Assembly (NCBI GenBank): GCA_050951725.1
Contig: JBMNJO010000001.1
Location: forward strand, 868,001-932,000
Direction of reading: 5' to 3'
Origin: DTU052 sp050951725
Lineage (GTDB): Bacteria; Bacillota; Syntrophomonadia; Syntrophomonadales; DTU052
DNA length: 64,000 nucleotides
Under the pieces are notes generated by a model, which saw nothing but the letters and a program-made list of their open reading frames with translations, made no database searches and was not told the DNA's origin. Shown here piece by piece: positions 52,206 through 60,772 of this stretch. The translations under genes and the position numbers were made by a program. Numbering within the stretch: position 1 is the first letter of the stretch; each line of letters opens with the position of its first letter.

Positions 52206-53327
52206 TTATATATTAAACAGCAATTTGAGCTGCAGGATTATCAATCTGAAAAATGGTTTGGTGGAAGGCGCTACCCACAGGGTTATCATGATGGGGATCA
52301 GCGCGGCCACCAAAAGCTGCACCAGGTATTTGGCTTTCAGATTCTGCGGGTACAACTGGCTCACACCCTTGGCATCCACCAGGATCGAACCCACCTTCAG
52401 CCGTACCAGAAAGGTACTGGCCATACCCTTGCGTCCTTTTTCCAGGAAGTCGACCAGATTGGAATGAGTCCCTACCGCCACAATCAGAGAGGCTCCTTTT
52501 TCATAAGCCATAACCATGGCCACGTCTTCACTGGTCCCCGGCATAGGAACTAGCTTAACCGGAATCCCCATCTCATTCAAGCGGGGGAGCCCTGGTGCGG
52601 TGCCATCCGCATAAGCATGTACCACAATCTCGGCTCCTGAGCGCAGTGCCGCATCAGAGACACTGTCCATATCGCCTACGATGATGTCCGGGGTATAACC
52701 AAACTCAATGAGCGCATCGGCTCCCCCATCCACCCCGATAAGCACCGGTTTCTCGTCCTGCAGATAGCCCCTGATGGCTCGCAGGTCTTCTTTATAGTTT
52801 TTGCCCCGAACCACAATCAGCACATGCCGGTTCTCGATTTGGGTCGTAAGCTGGGGCAGGTCTATGTAGCCTAAAATTATGTCCTTTTCCCGCCGGGCAT
52901 ACTCCAGGGTATTTTCCACGAAGCGGTCAAGCTCCGGCTTCAGGTTTTCCCGGGCCTCAATCAGTTTTTCCTGTACGTCCTCGATGGTTAAAACCTTGCC
53001 TTCGGCAACAACCCGGCCAAAGGCCAGGACCTGACAATCCTTGATCTCTATCTGGGTACCTTCTTTAACCTGATCAAATACTTCCTCACCCACATTGTCG
53101 ATGACGGTTATCCCCGCCTTCAGGATCTTAAAAACCCCTTTGGTTGTGTACCTCCCGGTTATGGAAGGCTGGGCGTTGATAATCGCCTGGGGATGGATCT
53201 CAATCAGGCTCTTGGCGGCAACCTCATCGATATCATCATGATCAATAATCGCAATCTCGCCCCTGCGCAGCCGCTTTACAAGGTCCTTGGTACGCCGGTC
53301 CAGCCTGGCTTTGCCCTTATGGTACAT
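52206..53327 (-). CDS. steA: Cytokinetic ring protein SteA
   Basis: About 373 residues. Central motif GVDGGADALIEFGYTPD..GDMDS is a thiamin-pyrophosphokinase-like active-site region, characteristic of SteA. A hydrophobic C-terminal helix near 345-365 anchors it to the membrane. In actinobacteria SteA localises to the division ring and helps daughter cell separation. ATG 53327 has GGAGAG upstream. It stands 57 bases before steB, forming a steA-steB unit with a terminator stem immediately upstream. Confidence 0.85.
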   Translation of the reverse strand: MYHKGKARLDRRTKDLVKRLRRGEIAIIDHDDIDEVAAKSLIEIHPQAIINAQPSITGRYTTKGVFKILKAGITVIDNVGEEVFDQVKEGTQIEIKDCQVLAFGRVVAEGKVLTIEDVQEKLIEARENLKPELDRFVENTLEYARREKDIILGYIDLPQLTTQIENRHVLIVVRGKNYKEDLRAIRGYLQDEKPVLIGVDGGADALIEFGYTPDIIVGDMDSVSDAALRSGAEIVVHAYADGTAPGLPRLNEMGIPVKLVPMPGTSEDVAMVMAYEKGASLIVAVGTHSNLVDFLEKGRKGMASTFLVRLKVGSILVDAKGVSQLYPQNLKAKYLVQLLVAALIPIMITLWVAPSTKPFFRLIILQLKLLFNI

Positions 53328-53351
53328 ATTATCACTCTCCAATATACCGGT

Positions 53352-53376
53352 CAAAAAAAAAGCCTGTATATCAGGC
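53352..53376 (-). terminator. Rho-independent terminator of spo0A
   Basis: Minus strand GCCTG-ATATA-CAGGC (53376-53362) followed by nine T (53361-53353). It ends only about 25 bases before the steA start, so it may also act as a control point for steA read-through. Confidence 0.85.
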
Positions 53377-53381
53377 CTAAC

Positions 53382-53461
53382 CGCTATTTTGTCTCAAGTG
53401 CTGCGATAGGGAGAACAATGTTCACGCATCAATGTTATTTGATTTGAGAGACAAAATAGCG
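53382..53461 (-). repeat. Long hairpin with 14-bp arms after spo0A
   Basis: CGCTATTTTGTCTC (53382-53395) and GAGACAAAATAGCG (53448-53461) are perfect inverted repeats enclosing 52 bases, including the small palindrome GAACAATGTTC. It sits between the spo0A stop and its terminator. Could be a 3' UTR structure or a small repeat element. Confidence 0.6.
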
Positions 53462-53530
53462 TTGTAATTCGGTTTCAATACCGCCCGACCAACCAGGCTG
53501 CCAGGCTGATTTTTAATTAATTGACGGGGC

Positions 53531-54295
53531 CTAGCTAACCTTGGTCTCCAGTCTTAGTTTGTCTGCAATGATGGCAATAAATTCCGAATTGGTTGGTTTT
53601 CCCCGGTCACCGTTGATCGTGTATCCAAAAAACTTGTTGATCCGGTCGAGGTCACCCCGATCCCATGCTAATTCTATCGCATGACGAATCGCTCTTTCAA
53701 CCCGGCTGGGTGTGGTATCGTACTTGTCAGCGATTGCCGGATACAGTTCCTTGGTCACCGCGCCAAGGTAGTTGATCTCTTCAACCACCAGCATGATAGC
53801 GTCCCTCAGGTACTGGTAACCCTTGACATGAGCCGGCACCCCGATTTCGTGAATGATCCGGGTAACGTCCACCTCCAGGTCCCTCTTGGTCACAGGAATG
53901 ACCCGGGGGGCAGACTCCACCCTATCCCTTACCACCTGTCGTACCCGGTCACCCAGGACCTGCAGATTAAAGGGCTTGAGGATATAGTAATCAGCACCCA
54001 GCTGCACAGCCTTTTGGGTTATATTTTCCTGTCCAAACGCAGTCAGAATAATAACCTTGGGCCTGGGCTTCATGTCAACCATTTTTTCCAGAACCCCGAT
54101 CCCATCCATGTGAGGCATGATCAGATCCAGGACCAGGACATCAGTTTCCTTTTTACTCAGAGACTCCAGAACCTCCAAACCGTTCGAGCAAACATCCACC
54201 AACTCAAAATCAGGGTTATTAGAAAAGAAATCCTTTAAAATGCTGCAGAAGTCACGGTTATCATCGGCAATAAGCACCTTAATCGCGCCCGTCAT
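53531..54295 (-). CDS. spo0A: Sporulation response regulator Spo0A
   Basis: About 254 residues. Receiver domain (VLIADDNRDF, phosphoryl Asp in DVLVLDLIMPHMDG, Thr and Lys in ILTAFGQ and YYILKPFN) and the Spo0A-specific C-terminal DNA-binding domain (YQYLRDAIMLVVEEIN; TPSRVERAIRHAIELAW). Master regulator of entry into sporulation. ATG 54295 follows GGAGG by 6 bases; the frame runs to 54529 but the added part is not conserved-looking. Upstream: CGTCGAA (54352-54346) resembles a 0A box, and GGCGAATAA (54518-54510) a SigH -10 without good -35. Confidence 0.97.
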   Translation of the reverse strand: MTGAIKVLIADDNRDFCSILKDFFSNNPDFELVDVCSNGLEVLESLSKKETDVLVLDLIMPHMDGIGVLEKMVDMKPRPKVIILTAFGQENITQKAVQLGADYYILKPFNLQVLGDRVRQVVRDRVESAPRVIPVTKRDLEVDVTRIIHEIGVPAHVKGYQYLRDAIMLVVEEINYLGAVTKELYPAIADKYDTTPSRVERAIRHAIELAWDRGDLDRINKFFGYTINGDRGKPTNSEFIAIIADKLRLETKVS

Positions 54296-54528
54296 AACAA
54301 ACCTCCCCATCGTGCGTAGACTTGTGTATATCCTATTTAAGCATTTTCGACGTCCCGGGGTAATTCCCTCTATTTTCTGTTGGCTAAAATGTCCTAATAT
54401 ATTACAGATAATCGTATAAACCCGTTCAAATGTGAATATGTGGTACATGTCTATGAATATCAAAGAACAAGGACTCGCTTGTGAAATTACATTTTTTGGT
54501 ATTGTTTTTTTATTCGCCAATATCCACA

Positions 54529-55854
54529 TTACCGAGCAATTTGTCGAGAAAAAACTTGACCGTCCCGTAAATTCATTTCTTCCAACAGGGTATCCATAAA
54601 TATGCCATAACCTTTTTCCGGGTCGTTCAAAAACACGTGGGTTACCGCACCGGCAATGCGCCCGTCCTGAATTATGGGACTCCCGCTCATCCCCTGGACA
54701 ATACCCCCGGATACGGACAAGAGTCTTTCATCGATTACCTTCAGAACCATACCTTTGCCGTTCTGACGAAAAGGATAAACCTTTTCAATCATTATATCAA
54801 ACGCCTCAATCTGACCATCATTAATCACGGTAAGTATTTGGGCCGGACCCTTCCTCACCTGGTGGGCATAGGCCACCGGGAGGTAATCAGGCAGCAAGTT
54901 GTTCTCCAGTTTACGGTCGGTAACTCCAAATACACCGTAATAAGTGTTCTCTTCTATTCGGCCGCTTACCATGCCTTCCCGGTCAAAAACCCCGATTTTT
55001 TCTCCGGGCTGTCCTGGCCGGCCAGGTTGAATTGCCTGGACCGAAGCACTGACAATCCTTCCTTCCCTAATCTTTACTACCTGTCTGGTATCAGAGTCTA
55101 CAATCACATGGCCCAGAGCCGCAAAGCGGTACGTCTTGGGGTCCCAGGCGGTTAAGGTCCCTACTCCCGCCACCCCATCACGTACATAAAGGCCTACCCG
55201 GTAGCGCCCGGTTTCCGCACAATAGCCGGTGTCTATGGTAAGATTTTGCTGCTGATCACCCCGTCTTATCAGCAAACGGGGCTTTAATCCTTTTTGTCCC
55301 TGCTCATCAATCAGATTCGCCAGTTCCAGCTCGGTATGAACCGGTTGGCCACCGACCTCCATAATAAGGTCTCCGACCTCAATACCCGCCTCCCGGGCCG
55401 GGAATGTTTTCTGTCCCTGCGAACCCGTAATAGGTGCAAATCCGACCACCATAATCCCCTGAGACTGCAGCATGATACCAATGGAATGCCCCCCTGCCAG
55501 GAGCTGATAAGGAGGCAGTGACTCCACCCGGATTGATTTAAGCGGGATAAAGCCCCAGAGTTTTACAGTCACATCGACCTGCCCGGGCTTAAGAGCTTTC
55601 AACTGGTACCCATCATCCTCACGGTTGACGACTACCGCCTGTGGGGCCGAGGATAGCGGATCACCCACTGAAACCCAGAGCTTGTCCAAGACCGGTGTCG
55701 GCAGGGAGAGACTGACCATCATCTGCTCCCCCACTACCAAGCGAGTCGACTTCGGCAGGCTTAGAACCTGTCTCATCGGTGGGGTTAAGGAAATTGCGAA
55801 TAATAACAGAGCCAGAATAACCCCGATAAGTTTACGGATATTTTCCCGTGACAA
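54529..55854 (-). CDS. spoIVB: SpoIVB peptidase
   Basis: 441 residues. N-terminal membrane anchor (LIGVILALLLFAISL), a PDZ domain (GIEVGDLIMEVGGQPVHTE near 155-175) and the S55 peptidase domain with catalytic serine in GMSGSPIIQDGRIAGAVTH. Secreted from the forespore, it signals to SpoIVFA to activate pro-SigK processing. TTG start after AGGAG. Between recN and spo0A, as in Bacillus. A 186-base gap separates it from recN. Confidence 0.95.
   Translation of the reverse strand: MSRENIRKLIGVILALLLFAISLTPPMRQVLSLPKSTRLVVGEQMMVSLSLPTPVLDKLWVSVGDPLSSAPQAVVVNREDDGYQLKALKPGQVDVTVKLWGFIPLKSIRVESLPPYQLLAGGHSIGIMLQSQGIMVVGFAPITGSQGQKTFPAREAGIEVGDLIMEVGGQPVHTELELANLIDEQGQKGLKPRLLIRRGDQQQNLTIDTGYCAETGRYRVGLYVRDGVAGVGTLTAWDPKTYRFAALGHVIVDSDTRQVVKIREGRIVSASVQAIQPGRPGQPGEKIGVFDREGMVSGRIEENTYYGVFGVTDRKLENNLLPDYLPVAYAHQVRKGPAQILTVINDGQIEAFDIMIEKVYPFRQNGKGMVLKVIDERLLSVSGGIVQGMSGSPIIQDGRIAGAVTHVFLNDPEKGYGIFMDTLLEEMNLRDGQVFSRQIAR
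54540..54548 (+). promoter_or_regulatory. Possible 0A box upstream of spo0A
   Basis: TTTGTCGAG matches the Spo0A box TTTGTCRAA at 8 of 9 positions. It lies in the last codons of spoIVB, about 245 bases before the spo0A start, where autoregulatory sites could lie. A single site by eye only. Confidence 0.35.
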
Positions 55855-56039
55855 GACCCCAACTCCTAAAAGCCCAGTGAACCATCCAGGGCTCTATGAA
55901 CCAAGCCCCAACCAAAAAAAATATTAAGCCGCTTGTATTAAGAGGCAAATTGGAAATGGATGATATCACAGGACATCGAAATGTTATGGGGTTAATTTAA
56001 CCTCAACTCACGGGAGATATGTGAATAGTGGGTCTGGGT

Positions 56040-57710
56040 TTACCTGTTATTAGAGGCGTTCATTAACATCTGGCGGGCGTGTTCGCGGGCGATGCTGTCG
56101 GCATGGTCCCCGGCCAGCATCCGGGACAGCTCATCAACTCTCTGTTCAAAGTCCAGAGCCCGGGCCATAATACGAGTCATTCCGGAGTCAAATACCTTCT
56201 GCAGCTGCTGGTGATTATCAGCCAGGGATGCTATCTGCGGGGAGTGGGTTACCATTATTACCTGGTGATTACCGGATAGTTCCTGGACCTTGGCCCCCAG
56301 GGCCAAGAGGGCCTGCCCCCCGACTCCGACATCAATCTCATCAAAAATCAGTACCGGTACCTGGTAAGCCTCAGCCAGTGCGGTTTTGAGTGCCAGGATA
56401 AAGCGGGAGGATTCACCACCGGAGGCAATCTTGTTGATCGGCCGGGGTGGTTCCCCCGGGTTGGCAGAAAACAGAAAAACAACCTCGTCCGTACCCGAAG
56501 CAGTGGGAGAGGCCGGTAAAATTTCAATCTTAAAGGTGACACCAGGCATAGATAACTGGGCCAACTCGTTCTCGATTCGTACTTCCAGGTTTCGAGCCGC
56601 CTGACGCCGGAGGGCTGAAATCCTCCCTGTCAGACCCTGGTACTGCTCCCAGAGAGCCTGTTGCCGTTCTTCCAACTCGCGCGTCTCAAATTCCAGGTTA
56701 TCCAATGATGACCTCTGATTTTTCAGTACCATCAGCTGCTCCAAAGCAGTCGTAATGGTACCGCCATACTTGCGCTTGATCCGGTTAACCAACTGCAGGC
56801 GGTCCTCAATGACCTCCAGGCGTCCGGGGTCATACTCCTGCTCGTCCCGGAAACGGCTCATTTGGGGTCCGATATCCTCCAGCAGGTAGTAGCTCTCATC
56901 GATCACTGCCGCCAGTTCCGCAAAGAAGCTCTCCTCTACCCCGCGCAGGGCCTCACGGGCCTGGGCCAGTTGAACCAGGGCTCCGTTGCTGTCTCCAAAC
57001 ACCAGGTGGTCAACCTGGGCCAGGGCCTGCAGCACCTTTTCCCAGTTTGTTATCCGATTCCTCTCCGCCAGCAGTTCCTCATCCTCACCCTCCACCAGGG
57101 CCGCCGCTTCAATCTCGCAGATCTGGTAATCGATAAACTCCATATCCTGGATCCGCTGTCCCATGGTGGCCTGCAGTTCCTCAATGCGGTTGACGGTCGA
57201 CTTCCATTCGTGGTAGATGTCAGCCAAACGGGGTGCTATTTCTCTGATGTCAGGGGAGAGACAGTCCAGGAACTGTCGGTGAAATCGGGGGTTTAAGACC
57301 TGCTGGTTGGCGTTCTGCAGGTGGATGTCAACCAGGTATTCGGCCAGGTTTTTCAGCATGGCCGCAGTGACGGTGCGCCCGTTCACCCGGTTGATGGTTC
57401 GCCCCTGAGGGGTAATCTCGCGGCGTATTATCAGGATATCATCATCATCCTCCCACAGGCCTTCCTCCTGCAGGAACTGACACAACGGGGAATCTATCGC
57501 TACCTCGAAGACTCCTTCAACCAGGCATTTACTGCTATGGTCCCGGATTACACCTGAATTGATACGCTCACCCACCAGGAGTTCCAGGCAGTCAACAACA
57601 ATCGATTTGCCGGTGCCGGTCTCCCCGGTCAGGACGTTCAGTCCTTCCCTGAATTGCAACCGCAGCTCATCGATCAGGATCATATTCTTTATGTACAGTT
57701 CTCGAAGCAC
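56040..57710 (-). CDS. recN: DNA repair protein RecN
   Basis: 556 residues, SMC-like. Walker A GETGTGKSIV at the N-terminus, long coiled coils (about 160-370), signature ASGGESSRFILALK and Walker B VLIFDEIDVGVGG at the C-terminus. It acts early in double-strand break repair. GTG start. No LexA box was found upstream. Followed by spoIVB; preceded by argR (160-base gap). Confidence 0.96.
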   Translation of the reverse strand: MLRELYIKNMILIDELRLQFREGLNVLTGETGTGKSIVVDCLELLVGERINSGVIRDHSSKCLVEGVFEVAIDSPLCQFLQEEGLWEDDDDILIIRREITPQGRTINRVNGRTVTAAMLKNLAEYLVDIHLQNANQQVLNPRFHRQFLDCLSPDIREIAPRLADIYHEWKSTVNRIEELQATMGQRIQDMEFIDYQICEIEAAALVEGEDEELLAERNRITNWEKVLQALAQVDHLVFGDSNGALVQLAQAREALRGVEESFFAELAAVIDESYYLLEDIGPQMSRFRDEQEYDPGRLEVIEDRLQLVNRIKRKYGGTITTALEQLMVLKNQRSSLDNLEFETRELEERQQALWEQYQGLTGRISALRRQAARNLEVRIENELAQLSMPGVTFKIEILPASPTASGTDEVVFLFSANPGEPPRPINKIASGGESSRFILALKTALAEAYQVPVLIFDEIDVGVGGQALLALGAKVQELSGNHQVIMVTHSPQIASLADNHQQLQKVFDSGMTRIMARALDFEQRVDELSRMLAGDHADSIAREHARQMLMNASNNR

Positions 57711-57869
57711 AAAAACCAGCTCTTTTACTCTAAGACTTCATTAACCGTGCATTAACAGCAGCAACAAATGAGGCACCCGTTTGTGTGACGCCTTGCCATA
57801 GAAAAGGAGTCTTTTCACGGCGTCCGGGCACCGGGAAACTGGTCACGTCAGGCCGGATTCCCAGATGTT

Positions 57870-58319
57870 CTACTGCAGTAATGAGCGGAACCGTATCAGT
57901 ATATCCGGAACCGCTTCCTTGGGTTTAATCACTACAATAATTGTATCATCACCGGCTACGGTTCCCACTATCTCCGGTATGCCAGAAGTATCAATATTTG
58001 AGGCAACCAGGTGAGCAGAACCTGGTATGGTCTTGAATACCAACAGGTTTTCACTGTCGGTCACCTCCAGTACCGTGTCAAGAAACACACGCCGCATCCT
58101 CTCCATAGAGGACCTGGGAGCCGGGGCATCCGGAAGGGCGTAGTGGTAGCCATCAGGGGTTGATACCTTGACCAGTTTCAATTCCTTAATATCACGTGAT
58201 ACCGTTGCCTGGGTCACCAGATAACCCTGGTCCGAAAGGGCCTCACACAGTTCCTCCTGCGTGGATATCTTCTGGTTAGTCACAATGTCACGTATAGCCA
58301 TATGCCGTCGCGCCTTCAC
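57870..58319 (-). CDS. argR: Arginine repressor ArgR/AhrC
   Basis: 149 residues. Winged-helix domain (IVTNQKISTQEELCEAL..VTQATVSRDIKEL) and C-terminal arginine-binding hexamerisation domain (GTVAGDDTIIVV). Represses arginine synthesis and activates catabolism when arginine is bound. GTG start overlaps the mnmM stop as GTGA. Conserved place upstream of recN. Confidence 0.95.
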   Translation of the reverse strand: MKARRHMAIRDIVTNQKISTQEELCEALSDQGYLVTQATVSRDIKELKLVKVSTPDGYHYALPDAPAPRSSMERMRRVFLDTVLEVTDSENLLVFKTIPGSAHLVASNIDTSGIPEIVGTVAGDDTIIVVIKPKEAVPDILIRFRSLLQ

Positions 58320-58888
58320 CTTTTACCCCCTTCCAATCTTTGCACCACCACCAACAGCGGGGGGTGATGGATCTGATTGATGAATTTCACCTTTAAGACC
58401 TCAAAATCCTGCTGATCAAGTTTCCCGGTAAGTGTCACTACTTCCTGGGTTTCCTCCGCCCCTCCCTCGTGACCGGGATAACAGACGATAGTCATAACCC
58501 CTCCCGGTCGGAGGAGATGGACCGCCTTTTCTATGGCCTCCCGGGAACACTCAGCAGTGGTAGCCGTTTCCCGGGGAGCACCCGGGAGAAACCCCAGGTT
58601 GAACATGATGGCTCCTACCGTTGAACTCACGTAAGAGGCCAGGTTGCGAAAGTCTTCCTCATATAGCTGAACCCGGGCTGACAACCCATGCTTCTCCAGC
58701 CGGGCGCGGGTATTGGCGATGGCCCGGGGTGATATATCAAAAGCCAGGACCTGCCCGCCGCTCACGAGTCCGGCGAGGAACAACGTGTCATGACCATTGC
58801 CGCAGGTGGCATCGATCACCGTGTCACTTGGTTTAACCACCCTCTGAATACAGAGGTGGGACAGATTAACGGCATTGCGAAAACTCAT
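58316..58888 (-). CDS. mnmM: tRNA methyltransferase MnmM (YtqB-like)
   Basis: 190 residues of class I methyltransferase fold: SAM motif VIDATCGNGHDTLFLAG, VLAFDISPRAIANT and the catalytic-region FNLGFLPGA. The YtqB/MnmM family makes the final methylation of mnm5(s2)U34 in tRNA. Overlaps nadK upstream (ATGA) and argR downstream (GTGA), so the three genes are coupled. Confidence 0.85.
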   Translation of the reverse strand: MSFRNAVNLSHLCIQRVVKPSDTVIDATCGNGHDTLFLAGLVSGGQVLAFDISPRAIANTRARLEKHGLSARVQLYEEDFRNLASYVSSTVGAIMFNLGFLPGAPRETATTAECSREAIEKAVHLLRPGGVMTIVCYPGHEGGAEETQEVVTLTGKLDQQDFEVLKVKFINQIHHPPLLVVVQRLEGGKR

Positions 58889-59679
58889 AGCTGCAGTTTT
58901 TTGCTCAAGACCTCAAGAATACTGTGGTCCTTGAGCTTCACCAGACTGAGCTGGTAGGGAGACCGCTTTACCTCCACCTCATCTCCGGGCGATACGGTGA
59001 GGGTATCCTGCCCATCCACGGTAAGCACTACCTTTTCAGTCTCCGGAATAATGGTTAAGGTGTGACTGGCATTCATCACCAGGGGCTTTAAAGCAGGCAC
59101 GTAAGGACAGACTGGCGTAAGAACCATTACCTGGGCATCGGGCATCATCACCGGTCCGCCAGCCGACAGTGAGTAGGCAGTGGAACCCGTTGGGGTGGCA
59201 CAGATAATGCCATCAGCAACATACCCGGCTACTGGTTTCCCGTCCATCAATACCTGCAGGCGTATCATACGGGCAATTCCCTGCCGTAATACAGTGGCTT
59301 CATTGAGGGCCTCGCTCTGAAAAATGATGTCATCTCCTCGGCGGGCGGTTATCCGCAACATCATGCGGTCCTCGAGACGGTAATCCCGGTTGATTATGCG
59401 CTGTAAATACTGGTTTAACTCATGGACCTCCAACTCCGCCAGAAAGCCAACTCGGCCCAGGTTTATAGTTAAAAGAGGGATCCCCAGGTGACCACACCTG
59501 CGGGCGGTCCCCAGGATCGTACCATCCCCCCCGAATACCACCAGAAGGTCAGGGGCGTTGTCCCCTTCATGCCAGTCGGGGATTACCGTAAGGCCCTGGG
59601 ATTCCATGGTAAGAGCTACCTCATGGGCCACCCTGCGGGTTGCATCCCGACGGGAGTTTGAGACCAAACCAACAATCAT
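58885..59679 (-). CDS. nadK: NAD kinase
   Basis: 264 residues. GGDGTILGTARR (catalytic Asp) and the NAD-binding glycine-rich AGYVADGIICATPTGSTAYS are both intact. Phosphorylates NAD+ to NADP+. ATG after AGGAG; a TATAAA on the minus strand shortly upstream could be a promoter. The 268-base gap before it holds the structured element 59748-59944. Confidence 0.96.
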   Translation of the reverse strand: MIVGLVSNSRRDATRRVAHEVALTMESQGLTVIPDWHEGDNAPDLLVVFGGDGTILGTARRCGHLGIPLLTINLGRVGFLAELEVHELNQYLQRIINRDYRLEDRMMLRITARRGDDIIFQSEALNEATVLRQGIARMIRLQVLMDGKPVAGYVADGIICATPTGSTAYSLSAGGPVMMPDAQVMVLTPVCPYVPALKPLVMNASHTLTIIPETEKVVLTVDGQDTLTVSPGDEVEVKRSPYQLSLVKLKDHSILEVLSKKLQL

Positions 59680-59747
59680 TTCAAATCTCCTAGTTTATAC
59701 TATTTGTTCGAAAGCTGTATCTGATTCCACTGCCAGTCATATTTCGC

Positions 59748-59944
59748 TAGTTTGCATGGATAAGTATTGGTCGCCAGATTTCGCATAGGCTTCCCTCTGG
59801 TTGTCTCACAACCTTAGAGGTATGGTGAATTTGCGTTCATCCTCTCACCCCGGCTATGCGGCTCAACACATTTCGTCGTTCACCTTCACAGGGTGTTGCT
59901 CCCGTGATCCGTAAAGGCTGCTCAATACTTATGCATTCAAACTA
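59748..59944 (-). ncRNA. Candidate structured RNA or miniature element between tlyA and nadK
   Basis: The ends (59748-59769 and 59923-59944) are inverted repeats identical at 20 of 22 positions. Inside, read on the minus strand, are further pairings: CGCATAG/CTATGCG (59854-59860 with 59782-59788), CCTCT-GGTTG/CAACC-AGAGG (59794-59820), GGTGA/TCACC (59824-59849) and CACGGG/CCCTGTG (59887-59906). The nested layout gives a closed, multibranched RNA. Short words such as GTGAAGGTGAAC and GAAATCTGGCGACC recall group II intron domain I, but there is no intron end or reverse transcriptase. It could also be a MITE. Confidence 0.5.
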
Positions 59945-59947
59945 CCG

Positions 59948-60772
59948 TCATCCCTGATTTGGTACCGGCTTATCGAGTTGGTGGTGTGCATCCGCCACCA
60001 CCCGGGAAAGCATGGCATAATCAACGGTTTCTGTCAGTCCCTTCTTCAGATGGAAGAAGAACTCAATGTTCCCATTGGGACCTTTGATGGGCGAATAGCA
60101 GGCGTTCACCAGGGCCAGTCCGCATTCCGATGCCTGCCGTGCCACTCGGTGCAAAACCTCTTCGTGAACTTCTGAACTCTTGACCACACCTTTTTTGCCC
60201 ACTTGCTCACGTCCGGCCTCAAACTGGGGTTTGACCAGGGCCACCACCTCACCGTCATCGGTCAGCAGTCCGGCTGCCACCGGGAGAACCAGGCCCAAGG
60301 AGATAAAGGCTACATCAATGGTAATGAGGTCCATCTTCTCGGAGAAATCCTCCGGGGTCACGTACCTTATATTGGTGCGTTCGATCGTAGTAACCCGGGG
60401 GTCCTGGCGCAGGCTCCAGTCGAGCTGACCATACCCCACATCGACCGCATAGACCTTACGGGCGTCGTGCTGCAGGGCACAATCGGTGAACCCTCCGGTG
60501 GAAGCACCCACATCCATTACCACCTTATTCGCAAAATCCAGGTCCATTGCCTGGATGGCTCCCAGGAGTTTCAGCCCCCCGCGGCTGACAAAGTTCGGTC
60601 CATCATTGCCCAACACCCGGAGTTCGGAACCCTCGGGTATCTTCTGCCCCGGCTTTTCCACCCTCTGCCCATCCGCAAAGACCAGACCGGCCAGAATCAG
60701 GGCCCGCGCCTTTTCGCGGCTCGGGGCGAAACCCTCCACGTGCAATCTGATGTCAGCCCGTTCACCCGACAC
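59948..60772 (-). CDS. tlyA: TlyA family rRNA 2'-O-methyltransferase/hemolysin
   Basis: 274 residues. An S4 RNA-binding domain at about 1-60 and an FtsJ-like methyltransferase domain (VVMDVGASTGGFTDCAL; VALVKPQFE). TlyA methylates ribose in 16S/23S rRNA and affects ribosome-targeting drug sensitivity. GTG start right after the dxs stop, with AGGGGG. Usual dxs-tlyA pair in Firmicutes. Confidence 0.93.
   Translation of the reverse strand: MSGERADIRLHVEGFAPSREKARALILAGLVFADGQRVEKPGQKIPEGSELRVLGNDGPNFVSRGGLKLLGAIQAMDLDFANKVVMDVGASTGGFTDCALQHDARKVYAVDVGYGQLDWSLRQDPRVTTIERTNIRYVTPEDFSEKMDLITIDVAFISLGLVLPVAAGLLTDDGEVVALVKPQFEAGREQVGKKGVVKSSEVHEEVLHRVARQASECGLALVNACYSPIKGPNGNIEFFFHLKKGLTETVDYAMLSRVVADAHHQLDKPVPNQG

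Noticed and set aside
53413..53423. GAACAATGTTC as a LexA box
   Set aside because: Half-sites are separated by 3 bases, not 4, and it is located after spo0A, not in a promoter.
54320..54420. SigH promoter AGGACAT...AGGGAATTA for spo0A
   Set aside because: -10 word fits but the spacing of 19 bases to the AGGA word is too long for SigH.
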